Assembly (NCBI GenBank): GCA_002398485.1
Contig: DGYV01000021.1
Location: 1,118 to 7,768 of the forward strand
From: Peptococcaceae bacterium UBA4997
GTDB taxonomy: Bacteria > Bacillota > Dehalobacteriia > UBA4068 > UBA4997
Direction of reading: 5' to 3'
DNA length: 6,651 nt
Part shown: in pieces, positions 1-5,800 of the stretch
Layout of the letters: each line of letters starts with the position of its first letter
Position numbering within the stretch: position 1 is the stretch's first letter
Made by a program: the position numbers and the translations under genes
Notes under the pieces: generated by a model
Database searches by the model: none
Told to the model about the DNA's origin: nothing
Seen by the model: only the letters and a program-made list of their open reading frames with translations

Positions 1-639
1 GCTTATCTTATTGAAGAACCAATGGCTGCGGCTATTGGCGTTGGTCTTCCCGTTATGGAGCCTGTTGGCAATATGATAGTTGATATTGGCGGAGGCACTA
101 CGGAAGTAGGGCTTATTTCCTTGGGTGGTTTGGTTACCGTTAAATCCTTAAGGGTAGCCGGTGATGAAATGGATGAGGCTATAATAAATCATATCAAGAA
201 AACCTATAACTTGGCTATTGGGGAAAGAACAGCTGAGGAAATCAAAATCAACATCGGTTCCGCTTATTTGGAAGAGGATGAAAAGAATGAAACCTATGAA
301 ATAAGAGGCAGGGATTTGCTTACAGGTTTACCAAAAACTATTGCCGTAAGCGCAGTGGAAGTAAACAATGCTTTAATGGAGCCTGTACTTGCTATTCTTG
401 ATGCTGTTAAAAGCTGTTTGGAAAAATCACCCCCGGAACTGGCTGCGGATATTATGGATCGTGGTATCGTTATGGCAGGCGGTGGTTCCTTGCTGCGTGG
501 TTTACCCAAGCTTTTATCCATGGAAACCAATATTGCCGTACATCTTTCCGATGATGCTTTATATGCGGTTGTGCTTGGTACCAGTAAAGTTTTGGATAAT
601 ATAGATATTATGAAAAGTAAAGGTATTAAAGGTTTTTAA
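1..639 (+). CDS. mreB: Rod shape-determining protein MreB, actin-like ATPase (5'-truncated)
   Basis: MreB polymerises on the inner face of the membrane and guides the elongation-type wall synthesis complex. The reading frame is open from base 1 in frame 1, so the window holds the last 212 residues of a protein usually about 340 long; the start and phosphate-1 motif lie outside. Visible actin-fold landmarks (numbered from the first codon here) are [10 protein letters not shown] at 4-13, which in this family carries the glutamate near the hydrolytic water, the phosphate-2 loop [10 protein letters not shown] at 27-36, GERTAEEIK at 74-82, and the adenosine motif [14 protein letters not shown] at 155-168. 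These identify MreB-family filaments rather than FtsA, ParM or DnaK. Assignment to MreB rather than a paralogue such as Mbl rests on mreC and mreD following directly. Near the C-terminus [13 protein letters not shown] stands where the family usually has D/E-P-L and GTGK. The gene ends 34 bp before mreC, so cotranscription is likely. Confidence 0.96.
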   Translation, partial: AYLIEEPMAAAIGVGLPVMEPVGNMIVDIGGGTTEVGLISLGGLVTVKSLRVAGDEMDEAIINHIKKTYNLAIGERTAEEIKINIGSAYLEEDEKNETYEIRGRDLLTGLPKTIAVSAVEVNNALMEPVLAILDAVKSCLEKSPPELAADIMDRGIVMAGGGSLLRGLPKLLSMETNIAVHLSDDALYAVVLGTSKVLDNIDIMKSKGIKGF

Positions 640-654
640 TTTCGCACAGGATTA

Positions 655-664
655 AAGAAGGGTG
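655..664 (+). promoter_or_regulatory. Shine-Dalgarno site setting the TTG start of mreC
   Basis: The purine-rich run AAGAAGGGTG ends 9 bases before the TTG at 674. No ATG or GTG in the mreC frame is available nearby: an in-frame GTG at 662 is followed at once by TGA, and the first in-frame ATG is about 54 codons into the protein, past the membrane anchor. The TTG is therefore the only sensible start. Confidence 0.7.
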
Positions 665-673
665 TGAGTTGCT

Positions 674-1522
674 TTGTCCCAAGGGAAAAAGCGCACCAGG
701 ATAACTGCCCTGTTTATCAGCTTAGCTGTTATTGTATTGTTGATTCTTGCGGGTAAAACAGCAGCGGTGCGTCCTTATCTTAGTGGCATTGAAAATGGTT
801 TTCGCAATGTTCTAGCCCCGATCCAGGTTGGGGCTATGGTTGTTTATGACAAATTTTCAGCTATCCCTGATTATTTTGGTGGTATCGAAAGGCTGAAAAC
901 ACAAAATAATGAGTTATATGATGAAGTTTATCGTCTTACTAATGAAGTTACTTCTTTAACGGAAGCAAAAGAGGAAAATGAACGTTTAAAGGATTTGCTT
1001 AACATATATGATACGGTAAATAAAGAATGGACGCCTGTGGTTACGGATGTTATAGGTAGAGAAAGCGCATCCTGGTATCGTACTATAACAATACGCGGCG
1101 GTGAGGATAAAGGCTTTAAAAAAGATATGCCTGCTATTAATGGCCAGGGATTGATAGGACGTATTGTAAATGTAGGTAAAACCAGTTCCGATGTAGTATT
1201 GATTTCGGATGCCTATGGTGCTGTTGGTGCTATGGTGCAAAATACACGTACGGTGGGTGTGGTTGAAGGCAAGGATGGTGCAAGTGATGAGCTTTATTTG
1301 ATTCATGTGCCTTATGATGCCGAAATCGAGCTTTATCAAACTGTTATCAGTTCAGGTTTAGGGGGTATTTATCCTAAGGGATTACGTATAGGCTACATTA
1401 CTGATATGGAAACAGAATCGGGTGGTTTGATGCTCAAGTGTACAGTAAAATCCTTTGTTGATTTCAATAAACTGGAAGAGGTTATGGTTTTGACACCTAA
1501 AATTGCAGAGGGGGGAGCATAA
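674..1522 (+). CDS. mreC: Rod shape-determining protein MreC
   Basis: MreC is the bitopic membrane protein that links MreB and MreD to PBP2 and is thought to activate PBP2-RodA. The 282-residue product has the full family layout. A short basic N-terminus (KKRTR) is followed by one membrane helix at about 10-27, an extracytoplasmic coiled coil at about 70-111 with regular leucine spacing, and then the two beta-barrel domains. Family signatures are RESASWYRTITIRGG at 129-143, INGQGLIGRIVNVG at 155-168, and the C-terminal VPYDAEIELYQTVISSGLGG (212-231) followed by IYPKGLRIG. Length is normal for Firmicutes. Translation starts at TTG, supported by the upstream ribosome site and by the position of the anchor helix. 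The stop codon overlaps the mreD ATG by one base (TAATG), a typical translational coupling arrangement. Nothing in the protein is broken or unusual. Confidence 0.97.
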   Translation: MSQGKKRTRITALFISLAVIVLLILAGKTAAVRPYLSGIENGFRNVLAPIQVGAMVVYDKFSAIPDYFGGIERLKTQNNELYDEVYRLTNEVTSLTEAKEENERLKDLLNIYDTVNKEWTPVVTDVIGRESASWYRTITIRGGEDKGFKKDMPAINGQGLIGRIVNVGKTSSDVVLISDAYGAVGAMVQNTRTVGVVEGKDGASDELYLIHVPYDAEIELYQTVISSGLGGIYPKGLRIGYITDMETESGGLMLKCTVKSFVDFNKLEEVMVLTPKIAEGGA

Positions 1523-2091
1523 TGAACGGAGAAGCTTCACCCAATTATAGGATCTTTGCCATGCTTAAGTTGAATTGGCGCAGGAATTTTTTGCTTTGTT
1601 TACTTATTTTAATTGTTTTTGTTTTACAATTTGGTTTTATTAACGCTTTGGGCCGCGGGTTTTTTACTCCTAATCTTTTATGGCTTTTTCCTGTTTTTGC
1701 GGCTCTTTTGGAAGGCCCGCAAAAAGGTATGTTTTGGGGTTTTTTAATGGGCTTGGTATGGGATATATTTGTTGGTAAGTATATTGGTTTAAATGCTTTA
1801 AGTTGGTGTGCGGCAGGCTGGTTTACCGGGTTTTTATGTGCCAAATTATATAAAGAAAATTATTTGGTACCTGTAGTTGCCTTGGCCATTACAGTAATTT
1901 CAAGCCAGCTTATTTATTTGTTCTTTATGGGTATTTTAGGCGGCTATTGGCCGTCATTTTTAGCTGTTGTCAAAAATATATTTTTTGCTGTTATTATCAA
2001 CAGTGTATTAGCAATGGTTATTTATGTTCCTGTTTATAAATCATTTACGGAAGGGCTTTTAAGAAAAAGATTGTTAAGCGATGCCGAATAA
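1522..2091 (+). CDS. mreD: Rod shape-determining protein MreD
   Basis: MreD is a small polytopic membrane protein of the elongasome that binds MreC and tunes its effect on PBP2. The 189-residue product is strongly hydrophobic. About five to six membrane segments are visible, at roughly 22-43, 50-64, 67-85, 90-107, 114-138 and 147-172. The family-typical stretch runs PNLLWLFPVFAALLEG (50-65), then KGMFWGFLMGLVWDIFVG (68-85), with a conserved aspartate in the helix, then GLNAL (89-93). The chosen ATG overlaps the mreC stop and has a good GAGGGGGGAG site just upstream. A second in-frame ATG at 1561 (residue 14, MLKLNWRRN) would give a more usual short N-terminus but has a weaker ribosome site. 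Identity rests on the motifs plus location, since MreD sequences are poorly conserved overall. Confidence 0.94.
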   Translation: MNGEASPNYRIFAMLKLNWRRNFLLCLLILIVFVLQFGFINALGRGFFTPNLLWLFPVFAALLEGPQKGMFWGFLMGLVWDIFVGKYIGLNALSWCAAGWFTGFLCAKLYKENYLVPVVALAITVISSQLIYLFFMGILGGYWPSFLAVVKNIFFAVIINSVLAMVIYVPVYKSFTEGLLRKRLLSDAE

Positions 2092-2095
2092 AAAT

Positions 2096-2103
2096 AAAGG
2101 AGG
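2096..2103 (+). promoter_or_regulatory. Shine-Dalgarno site setting the TTG start of mrdA
   Basis: AAAGGAGG is close to the ideal anti-16S match and lies 8 bases upstream of TTG 2112. It supports the non-ATG start of mrdA. The next in-frame ATG is at residue 54, after the membrane anchor, so it cannot be the start of a functional PBP2. Confidence 0.8.
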
Positions 2104-2111
2104 CAAAAGCC

Positions 2112-4049
2112 TTGTCGGGGCCTAATTTGGAAGACAGAACAGAAAAGACGATCGATAAGCACCTGCGCAAAAGGGTGTGGGTTTTTTGGCTTTGTATTGC
2201 CATTCTTTTTGGTGTACTTGCGATAAGGCTGTTTACTCTTCAGATAGTAAAAGGCAACGAATATGCTACAATGTCTGACCAAAACCAGGTTCGGATAGTT
2301 TCCCAAACCGCAAGGCGGGGCAATATTTATGATAGAAATATGCTGGAGTTGGCAAACAGTAAAACGGTTTTTGCTATTTGTGTATCAAGCTCCGGTATAT
2401 CCAAAGAAGATAAAGAAACCTTAAGCAATAACTTAGCGGCTTTATTAAATGATCCTGAAATAACCGCGAAAATTATCCAGGAAAAAATCAACAGTCAAGC
2501 CAGGTTATATGAGCCTGTGGTCATAAAAAGGGTACCTTATGATGATAATATATCCTTGATTACTAAGCTTGAAGAAAACAGGGAGATTTTGCCCGGCCTT
2601 ATGATCACGGAAGAACCTCAGCGCAATTATCCTTTAGGTAACTTGGCAGGCCATATTATAGGGCAGGTAGGTTTATTGGGTGAAGGTGATGAAGAACTTA
2701 TTGAAAAATACGATTACCTGATGAACGACTGGATAGGTAAATCCGGACTTGAAAAAGCCATGGAACGTTTTACTGATGAAAACGGTATAGAAATGGGTTT
2801 GCGTGGTAAAAGGGGTATAAAAAAAATAGAAGTTAACGCCAAATATCGCCAGGTAAGCGTTATTTCGGAACATCCCGCAGTTTCGGGCAATTCATTAGTA
2901 CTTACTTTAGATAGTAAAGTTCAGGCTGCCATGGAGAAATCACTTCAGGAAACGATAGAAAGAATAGCTAAAACTCGTCCTAAATGTCAGGCAGGTGCGG
3001 CTGTTTTAGTAAATGTAAAAACAGGTGGGGTAGTTGCTATGGCTTCTTATCCTACCATGGATCCAAATGATTTTTCCAAAGGTTTATCAACGGAAAGGGC
3101 AGCCTATTATTGGGATGAGGATACCAAGCCGCTTTTTAACAGGGCAATTTCGGGCGCTTACCCGCCTGGTTCTACTTTTAAGCCGGCTACAGCCCTGGCG
3201 GCTATGGCTGTGGGTGCTATTACTAAGGATTTTAAGGTTACCTGTTCTCCTGCTATGTGGCGTGCTCCCAGGGCAAAATGTCCATATAGCCATGGTACGG
3301 TGGATTTGAAAGAAGCTATGGCAAAATCCTGCAATGCTTATTTCCAGGAAGCAGGCTATCGTACAGGTATAGATAATCTTTATAAAATATGTTTGGATTT
3401 AGGATTGGGGCAGCTTTCAGGTATTGAATTGACAGGTGAAGCAAAAGGTACTTTGGCTAACCCCGAATGGAAAGCAGAGAATTTTACGGGCTGGGAATCC
3501 GAATGGCGTAATTATGATACTTTTTATATGTCCATGGGGCAGGGTTATAATATGTATACCCCTTTGCAAATGGCAAACTATGTAGCAACTATAGCAAATG
3601 ATGGGGTAAGGATGCAAAGCCATATCGTGGATAAAATATTGAGCCCTGAGAATGAGGTTTTATTCAGTGCTTCCGCTAAGGAGGTAGCATCTATTGATAT
3701 AAGCCAAAGCGGTATAGCGGCAGTACAGGCTTCTATGAGGGCGGTTTGCGAAAAGGGTGGTACAGGTTATGGTTTATTCGGTAATTATCCTGTAGAGGTG
3801 GCTGCAAAAACCGGTACGGCGCAAACAGGTTTGGCAGGTGATGATAAAGCCAAGGATTATCATGGCTGGTTCGTGGCATTTGCTCCTTATGATGATCCAC
3901 AGGTGGCTTTTGCGGGTGTGATAGAATATGGTTATCATGGTTCTACATCGGCAGGCTATGTTTGCAAGAATGTTTTCAATGAATATTTCGGTTTGAATGT
4001 GGCTAAAGAGGATATAGGTATTATTACTGGCAGGGGTCTTATAGAATAA
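2112..4049 (+). CDS. mrdA: Penicillin-binding protein 2, class B peptidoglycan transpeptidase
   Basis: PBP2 cross-links new peptidoglycan during cylindrical growth, paired with the SEDS polymerase RodA. The product has 645 residues, a usual length. A basic N-terminus (KHLRKR) leads into one membrane anchor at about 22-40. The pedestal or dimerisation domain follows, with ARRGNIYDRN (67-76), LPGLMITEEPQRNYPLGNLAGHIIG at about 160-184 (including the R-x-Y-P-x-G motif), and GKSGLEKAME (209-218). The transpeptidase domain has all three catalytic motifs: SxxK as S354-T-F-K357 in YPPGSTFKP, SxN as S406-C-N408, and KTG at 566-568 (AAKTGTAQ). Between the first two motifs, C378, C390, H394 and C407 form a cluster of possible metal ligands or a disulfide. 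Position directly behind mreBCD argues for the elongation enzyme rather than the divisome enzyme PBP3/FtsI or a sporulation PBP. The gene follows mreD by 20 bp and starts at TTG. The next gene, minC, begins after a 182-bp gap. Confidence 0.96.
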   Translation: MSGPNLEDRTEKTIDKHLRKRVWVFWLCIAILFGVLAIRLFTLQIVKGNEYATMSDQNQVRIVSQTARRGNIYDRNMLELANSKTVFAICVSSSGISKEDKETLSNNLAALLNDPEITAKIIQEKINSQARLYEPVVIKRVPYDDNISLITKLEENREILPGLMITEEPQRNYPLGNLAGHIIGQVGLLGEGDEELIEKYDYLMNDWIGKSGLEKAMERFTDENGIEMGLRGKRGIKKIEVNAKYRQVSVISEHPAVSGNSLVLTLDSKVQAAMEKSLQETIERIAKTRPKCQAGAAVLVNVKTGGVVAMASYPTMDPNDFSKGLSTERAAYYWDEDTKPLFNRAISGAYPPGSTFKPATALAAMAVGAITKDFKVTCSPAMWRAPRAKCPYSHGTVDLKEAMAKSCNAYFQEAGYRTGIDNLYKICLDLGLGQLSGIELTGEAKGTLANPEWKAENFTGWESEWRNYDTFYMSMGQGYNMYTPLQMANYVATIANDGVRMQSHIVDKILSPENEVLFSASAKEVASIDISQSGIAAVQASMRAVCEKGGTGYGLFGNYPVEVAAKTGTAQTGLAGDDKAKDYHGWFVAFAPYDDPQVAFAGVIEYGYHGSTSAGYVCKNVFNEYFGLNVAKEDIGIITGRGLIE

Positions 4050-4093
4050 TAATGCTTAATTACGACTTTTTGCGATAGTATTAAAGAAATATT

Positions 4094-4125
4094 TATTTTA
4101 TAATAACCATAATTGCCATAAAATA
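4094..4125. repeat. AT-only inverted repeat overlapping a TATAAT box
   Basis: TATTTTAT (4094-4101) and ATAAAATA (4118-4125) are perfect 8-bp complements separated by 16 bases. The left arm overlaps the TATAAT at 4099-4104. It could be an operator or chance in AT-rich DNA. As RNA the stem would be weak. Confidence 0.3.
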
Positions 4126-4152
4126 GTGGATTTTGCCTGAATAAAACTATAA

Positions 4153-4230
4153 AGCCTTGCAGGATTTCCAAGCCTGTTTGTAGAAAGTTACCAAGGCTGA
4201 AAAGGCTGTATATTTTAATTACAGGCAAGG
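4153..4230 (+). promoter_or_regulatory. Possible structured 5' leader around the minC ribosome site
   Basis: Several short complements occur here. AGCCTTG (4153-4159) matches CAAGGCT (4192-4198). The overlapping CCTTGC (4155-4160) instead matches GCAAGG (4225-4230), which contains part of the minC Shine-Dalgarno. GCCTGT (4172-4177) matches ACAGGC (4221-4226) next to it. AAGGCTG occurs twice (4193-4199, 4202-4208). The segments could form mutually exclusive hairpins, one of which masks the ribosome site. Arms are only 6-7 bp, so chance is possible. I recognise no known riboswitch or T-box. Confidence 0.3.
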
Positions 4231-4235
4231 GGTGG
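4227..4235 (+). promoter_or_regulatory. Shine-Dalgarno site deciding the minC start
   Basis: AAGGGGTGG lies 5 bases before TTG 4241, a normal spacing. The in-frame GTG at 4232 sits inside this purine run and would have only a weak site immediately before it. I therefore prefer TTG, which fits the TTG starts of mreC and mrdA in the same cluster, although an automatic caller could choose the GTG. Confidence 0.5.
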
Positions 4236-4240
4236 CTATA

Positions 4241-4615
4241 TTGACCGAAGCAATAATAAAAGCGGATGAAGCGGGTGAAAACACTATATTAGTGCAGAAG
4301 AGCTTGCGTTCGGGGCAAACTGTTGAGTTTCCCGGTAATGTTGTTATTTTGGGAGATGTAAACCCCGGAGCTGAAATAATTGCCGGGGGGCACATAGTTG
4401 TAATGGGTGCTTTAAGGGGTGTGGTACACGCGGGGGCCTTAGGGGATGAAACTGCTACTATAACAGCTTTTCAGCTGGAACCCACACAGTTAAGGATCGC
4501 CACCCATATCACAAGGTCGCCTGATGGTACGGATGCGCCTGATATAATACATCCTGAAATTGCCATGATCAGAAATGGTGTGGTAGTTATAGAAAAATAT
4601 GTTGTACCTAAATAA
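4241..4615 (+). CDS. minC: Septum site-determining protein MinC, C-terminal domain only
   Basis: MinC is the FtsZ-ring inhibitor that is recruited to the membrane by MinD. The product has 124 residues from TTG 4241 (127 from GTG 4232), against about 220-230 in typical MinC. What is present is the whole C-terminal right-handed beta-helix domain. Counting from TTG, it has SLRSGQTV (21-28, the RSGQ motif that contacts MinD), VVILGDVNPGAEIIAGGHIVVMGALRG at about 34-60, HAGALGD, and the closing QLEPTQLRIA followed by RSP. What is missing is the N-terminal domain that shortens FtsZ filaments. Only about 15 codons precede the beta-helix, and the upstream gap is too short and too full of stops to hide a 100-residue domain. 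The C-terminal domain of the family dimerises, binds MinD and binds the FtsZ C-terminal tail, so the short form may still act with MinD. The tail (PEIAMIRNGVVVIEKYVV) is family-like. minD follows 41 bp downstream. Confidence 0.9.
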   Translation: MTEAIIKADEAGENTILVQKSLRSGQTVEFPGNVVILGDVNPGAEIIAGGHIVVMGALRGVVHAGALGDETATITAFQLEPTQLRIATHITRSPDGTDAPDIIHPEIAMIRNGVVVIEKYVVPK

Positions 4616-4656
4616 AGTTAACATAAATTAAACAATAGTTATGGGAGGCAGATAAT

Positions 4657-5451
4657 ATGGGAGAAGTTTTAGTTATAACTTCCGGTAAAGGCGGCGTAGG
4701 AAAAACCACCTCTACTGCCAATATTGGCACAGGATTAGCCATGCTTGGCAAACAGGTTGTAATGGTTGATACTGATATCGGTTTGCGTAATCTTGATGTT
4801 GTGCTTGGTTTGGAAAACCGTATTGTATACGATATTGTTGATGTTGTACGCGGTAATTGCCGTTTGAAACAGGCACTGATCAAGGATAAACGCTTTGAAA
4901 ACATGTTTTTATTGCCTGCAGCCCAAACTAAAGATAAAACATCTGTAACGGAAGAGCACATGAAAGCTTTGGCTGAACAATTAAAAGCCGAATTTGATTA
5001 TGTTATCATCGACTGCCCTGCTGGTATAGAGCATGGTTTTAAAAATGCTATTGCAGGTGCTGATCACGCTATAGTTGTTACTACTCCTGAAGTATCTGCT
5101 GTGCGTGATGCTGATAGGATAATCGGGCTTTTGGAAGCTTCTGGTTTAGAAAGCCCCAAGCTTATTATCAATCGTATTCGTACCAAAATGGTTCAAGCTG
5201 GTGATATGATGGCTGTGGATGATATGATGGAAATTTTAGCTGTAGATTTATTGGGTATTGTACCTGATGATGATACAATTGTTATTTCCACAAACCGCGG
5301 TGAACCTGCGGTAACCGATGAAGATTCCAAGGCAGGACAGGCTTACCGTAATATTACGCGCCGTATTATAGGCGAGGAAGTACCTTTAATGTCCCTAGAG
5401 GAAAAGCAAGGGTTTTTGGATAAACTGAAAACTTTGTTTGGCAGTAAATAG
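4657..5451 (+). CDS. minD: Septum site-determining ATPase MinD
   Basis: MinD is the ParA/MinD-family ATPase that dimerises with ATP, binds the membrane and carries MinC. MinE triggers hydrolysis and release, giving pole-to-pole oscillation. The 264-residue product is full length. It has the deviant Walker A motif SGKGGVGKTT at 9-18 with signature lysine K11 and P-loop lysine K16, the switch I region VDTDIGLRNLDVVLGLE at 37-53 with D40 at the expected catalytic position, and Walker B-type VIIDCPAGIE at 116-125. TTPEVSAVRDADR follows at 142-154 and INRIR at 171-175. The C-terminal end EEKQGFLDKLKTLFGSK is a basic amphipathic helix of the type that anchors MinD to the membrane. The ATG has GGGAGGC 7 bases upstream. 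Every key residue I would look for is present, so the ATPase cycle should be intact despite the reduced MinC. The stop overlaps the minE ribosome site. Confidence 0.98.
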   Translation: MGEVLVITSGKGGVGKTTSTANIGTGLAMLGKQVVMVDTDIGLRNLDVVLGLENRIVYDIVDVVRGNCRLKQALIKDKRFENMFLLPAAQTKDKTSVTEEHMKALAEQLKAEFDYVIIDCPAGIEHGFKNAIAGADHAIVVTTPEVSAVRDADRIIGLLEASGLESPKLIINRIRTKMVQAGDMMAVDDMMEILAVDLLGIVPDDDTIVISTNRGEPAVTDEDSKAGQAYRNITRRIIGEEVPLMSLEEKQGFLDKLKTLFGSK

Positions 5452-5462
5452 GAGGTGGCAAA

Positions 5463-5744
5463 ATGGCGTTTAGTGATATGATTAATAAGTTTTTTGGCAA
5501 AGATCAGGTGGCTAATAGTAAAGATGTAGCCAAAGAAAGATTGCGTCTGGTTTTGGTTCACGACCGTGCCAATGCCCTTCCGGAGGATGTTTTACTGGCA
5601 CTGAGGGAAGAAATGATAAAAGTGATTACCAAATATATGGATATTGATGAAGGTGCTTTGGATGTTGGTCTTACCAAAAGTGATACCGAAATAGCACTTG
5701 TTGCCAATATTCCTGTGGTAAGGATAAAAAGAAACGTTGGCTGA
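5463..5744 (+). CDS. minE: Cell division topological specificity factor MinE
   Basis: MinE stimulates MinD ATPase activity and displaces MinC, creating the oscillation that confines inhibition to the poles. The 93-residue product is normal length. The N-terminus MAFSDMINKFFGKD resembles the short membrane-targeting helix. SKDVAKERLRLVLVHDRA (19-36) is the anti-MinCD contact segment, with the conserved K-E-R-L pattern. The rest, LREEMIKVITKYMDID (47-62) followed by the strand region ending IPVVRI, is the topological-specificity dimer domain. The start is well fixed: AGGAGGTGG begins within the minD stop codon and lies 4 bases before ATG. Presence of MinE implies an oscillating system of the Escherichia coli type and argues against a Bacillus-type DivIVA/MinJ arrangement. 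A strong palindrome follows 12 bp after the stop. Confidence 0.97.
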   Translation: MAFSDMINKFFGKDQVANSKDVAKERLRLVLVHDRANALPEDVLLALREEMIKVITKYMDIDEGALDVGLTKSDTEIALVANIPVVRIKRNVG

Positions 5745-5756
5745 TTCAGTAAAAAT

Positions 5757-5783
5757 AAAGTGGTGGCTGCAGCCACCACTTTT
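5757..5783 (+). terminator. Perfect 26-bp palindrome, likely intrinsic terminator or attenuator between minE and rodA
   Basis: The arms AAAGTGGTGGCTG (5757-5769) and CAGCCACCACTTT (5770-5782) are exact complements around a central CTGCAG. As RNA they give an 11-bp GC-rich stem with a UGCA loop, preceded by an A-rich run and followed by four Us then AAG. The stem is strong but the U-tract is short, so termination may be partial. The hairpin ends 8 bases before the rodA ribosome site (GGGAG, 5791-5795). rodA must therefore be reached by read-through or by a promoter overlapping this region. A dyad-binding protein site is an alternative reading. Confidence 0.65.
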
Positions 5784-5800
5784 AAGTATTGGGAGCATAT

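Larger units (their letters stand above)
4050..4231 (+). other. 182-bp gap between mrdA and minC, candidate minC leader or promoter region
   Basis: This is the largest non-coding stretch in the window. All three + frames are interrupted by stops. The minC frame itself has a TAG at 4181, and I see no segment resembling the missing MinC N-terminal domain. The gap contains a consensus TATAAT at 4099-4104, but no well-spaced -35: TTGCGA at 4070 is 23 bases away, and the hexamers at 17-18 bp spacing are poor. It also contains an AT-only inverted repeat and a second half with several short complementary blocks, listed separately. There is no hairpin followed by a T-run that would count as an intrinsic terminator for mrdA. 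An ATG at 4052 opens only eight codons without a ribosome site. Confidence 0.5.

Noticed and set aside
986..1339. 117-codon open frame on the minus strand
   Set aside because: It is antisense to the conserved beta-barrel part of mreC, has no supporting ribosome site that I can see, and its composition is typical of a shadow frame.
4052..4078. Eight-codon leader peptide (ATG to TAG) just after mrdA
   Set aside because: No Shine-Dalgarno site and no attenuator-like hairpin directly behind it.
4153..4208. Inverted repeat considered as an intrinsic terminator of mrdA
   Set aside because: The loop is about 32 bases and no T-run follows the right arm, so it does not fit a terminator. It is kept only as a possible leader structure.
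4122..4247. About 40 open codons in another + frame across the mrdA-minC gap, considered as a frameshifted MinC N-terminus
   Set aside because: It has no start with a ribosome site, is too short for the domain, and does not resemble the MinC N-terminal domain. Stops interrupt it at both ends.
4608..4961. 117-codon minus-strand frame covering the minD 5' end
   Set aside because: It is complementary to the MinD P-loop region, and its protein is a serine/threonine/proline-rich shadow with no domain.
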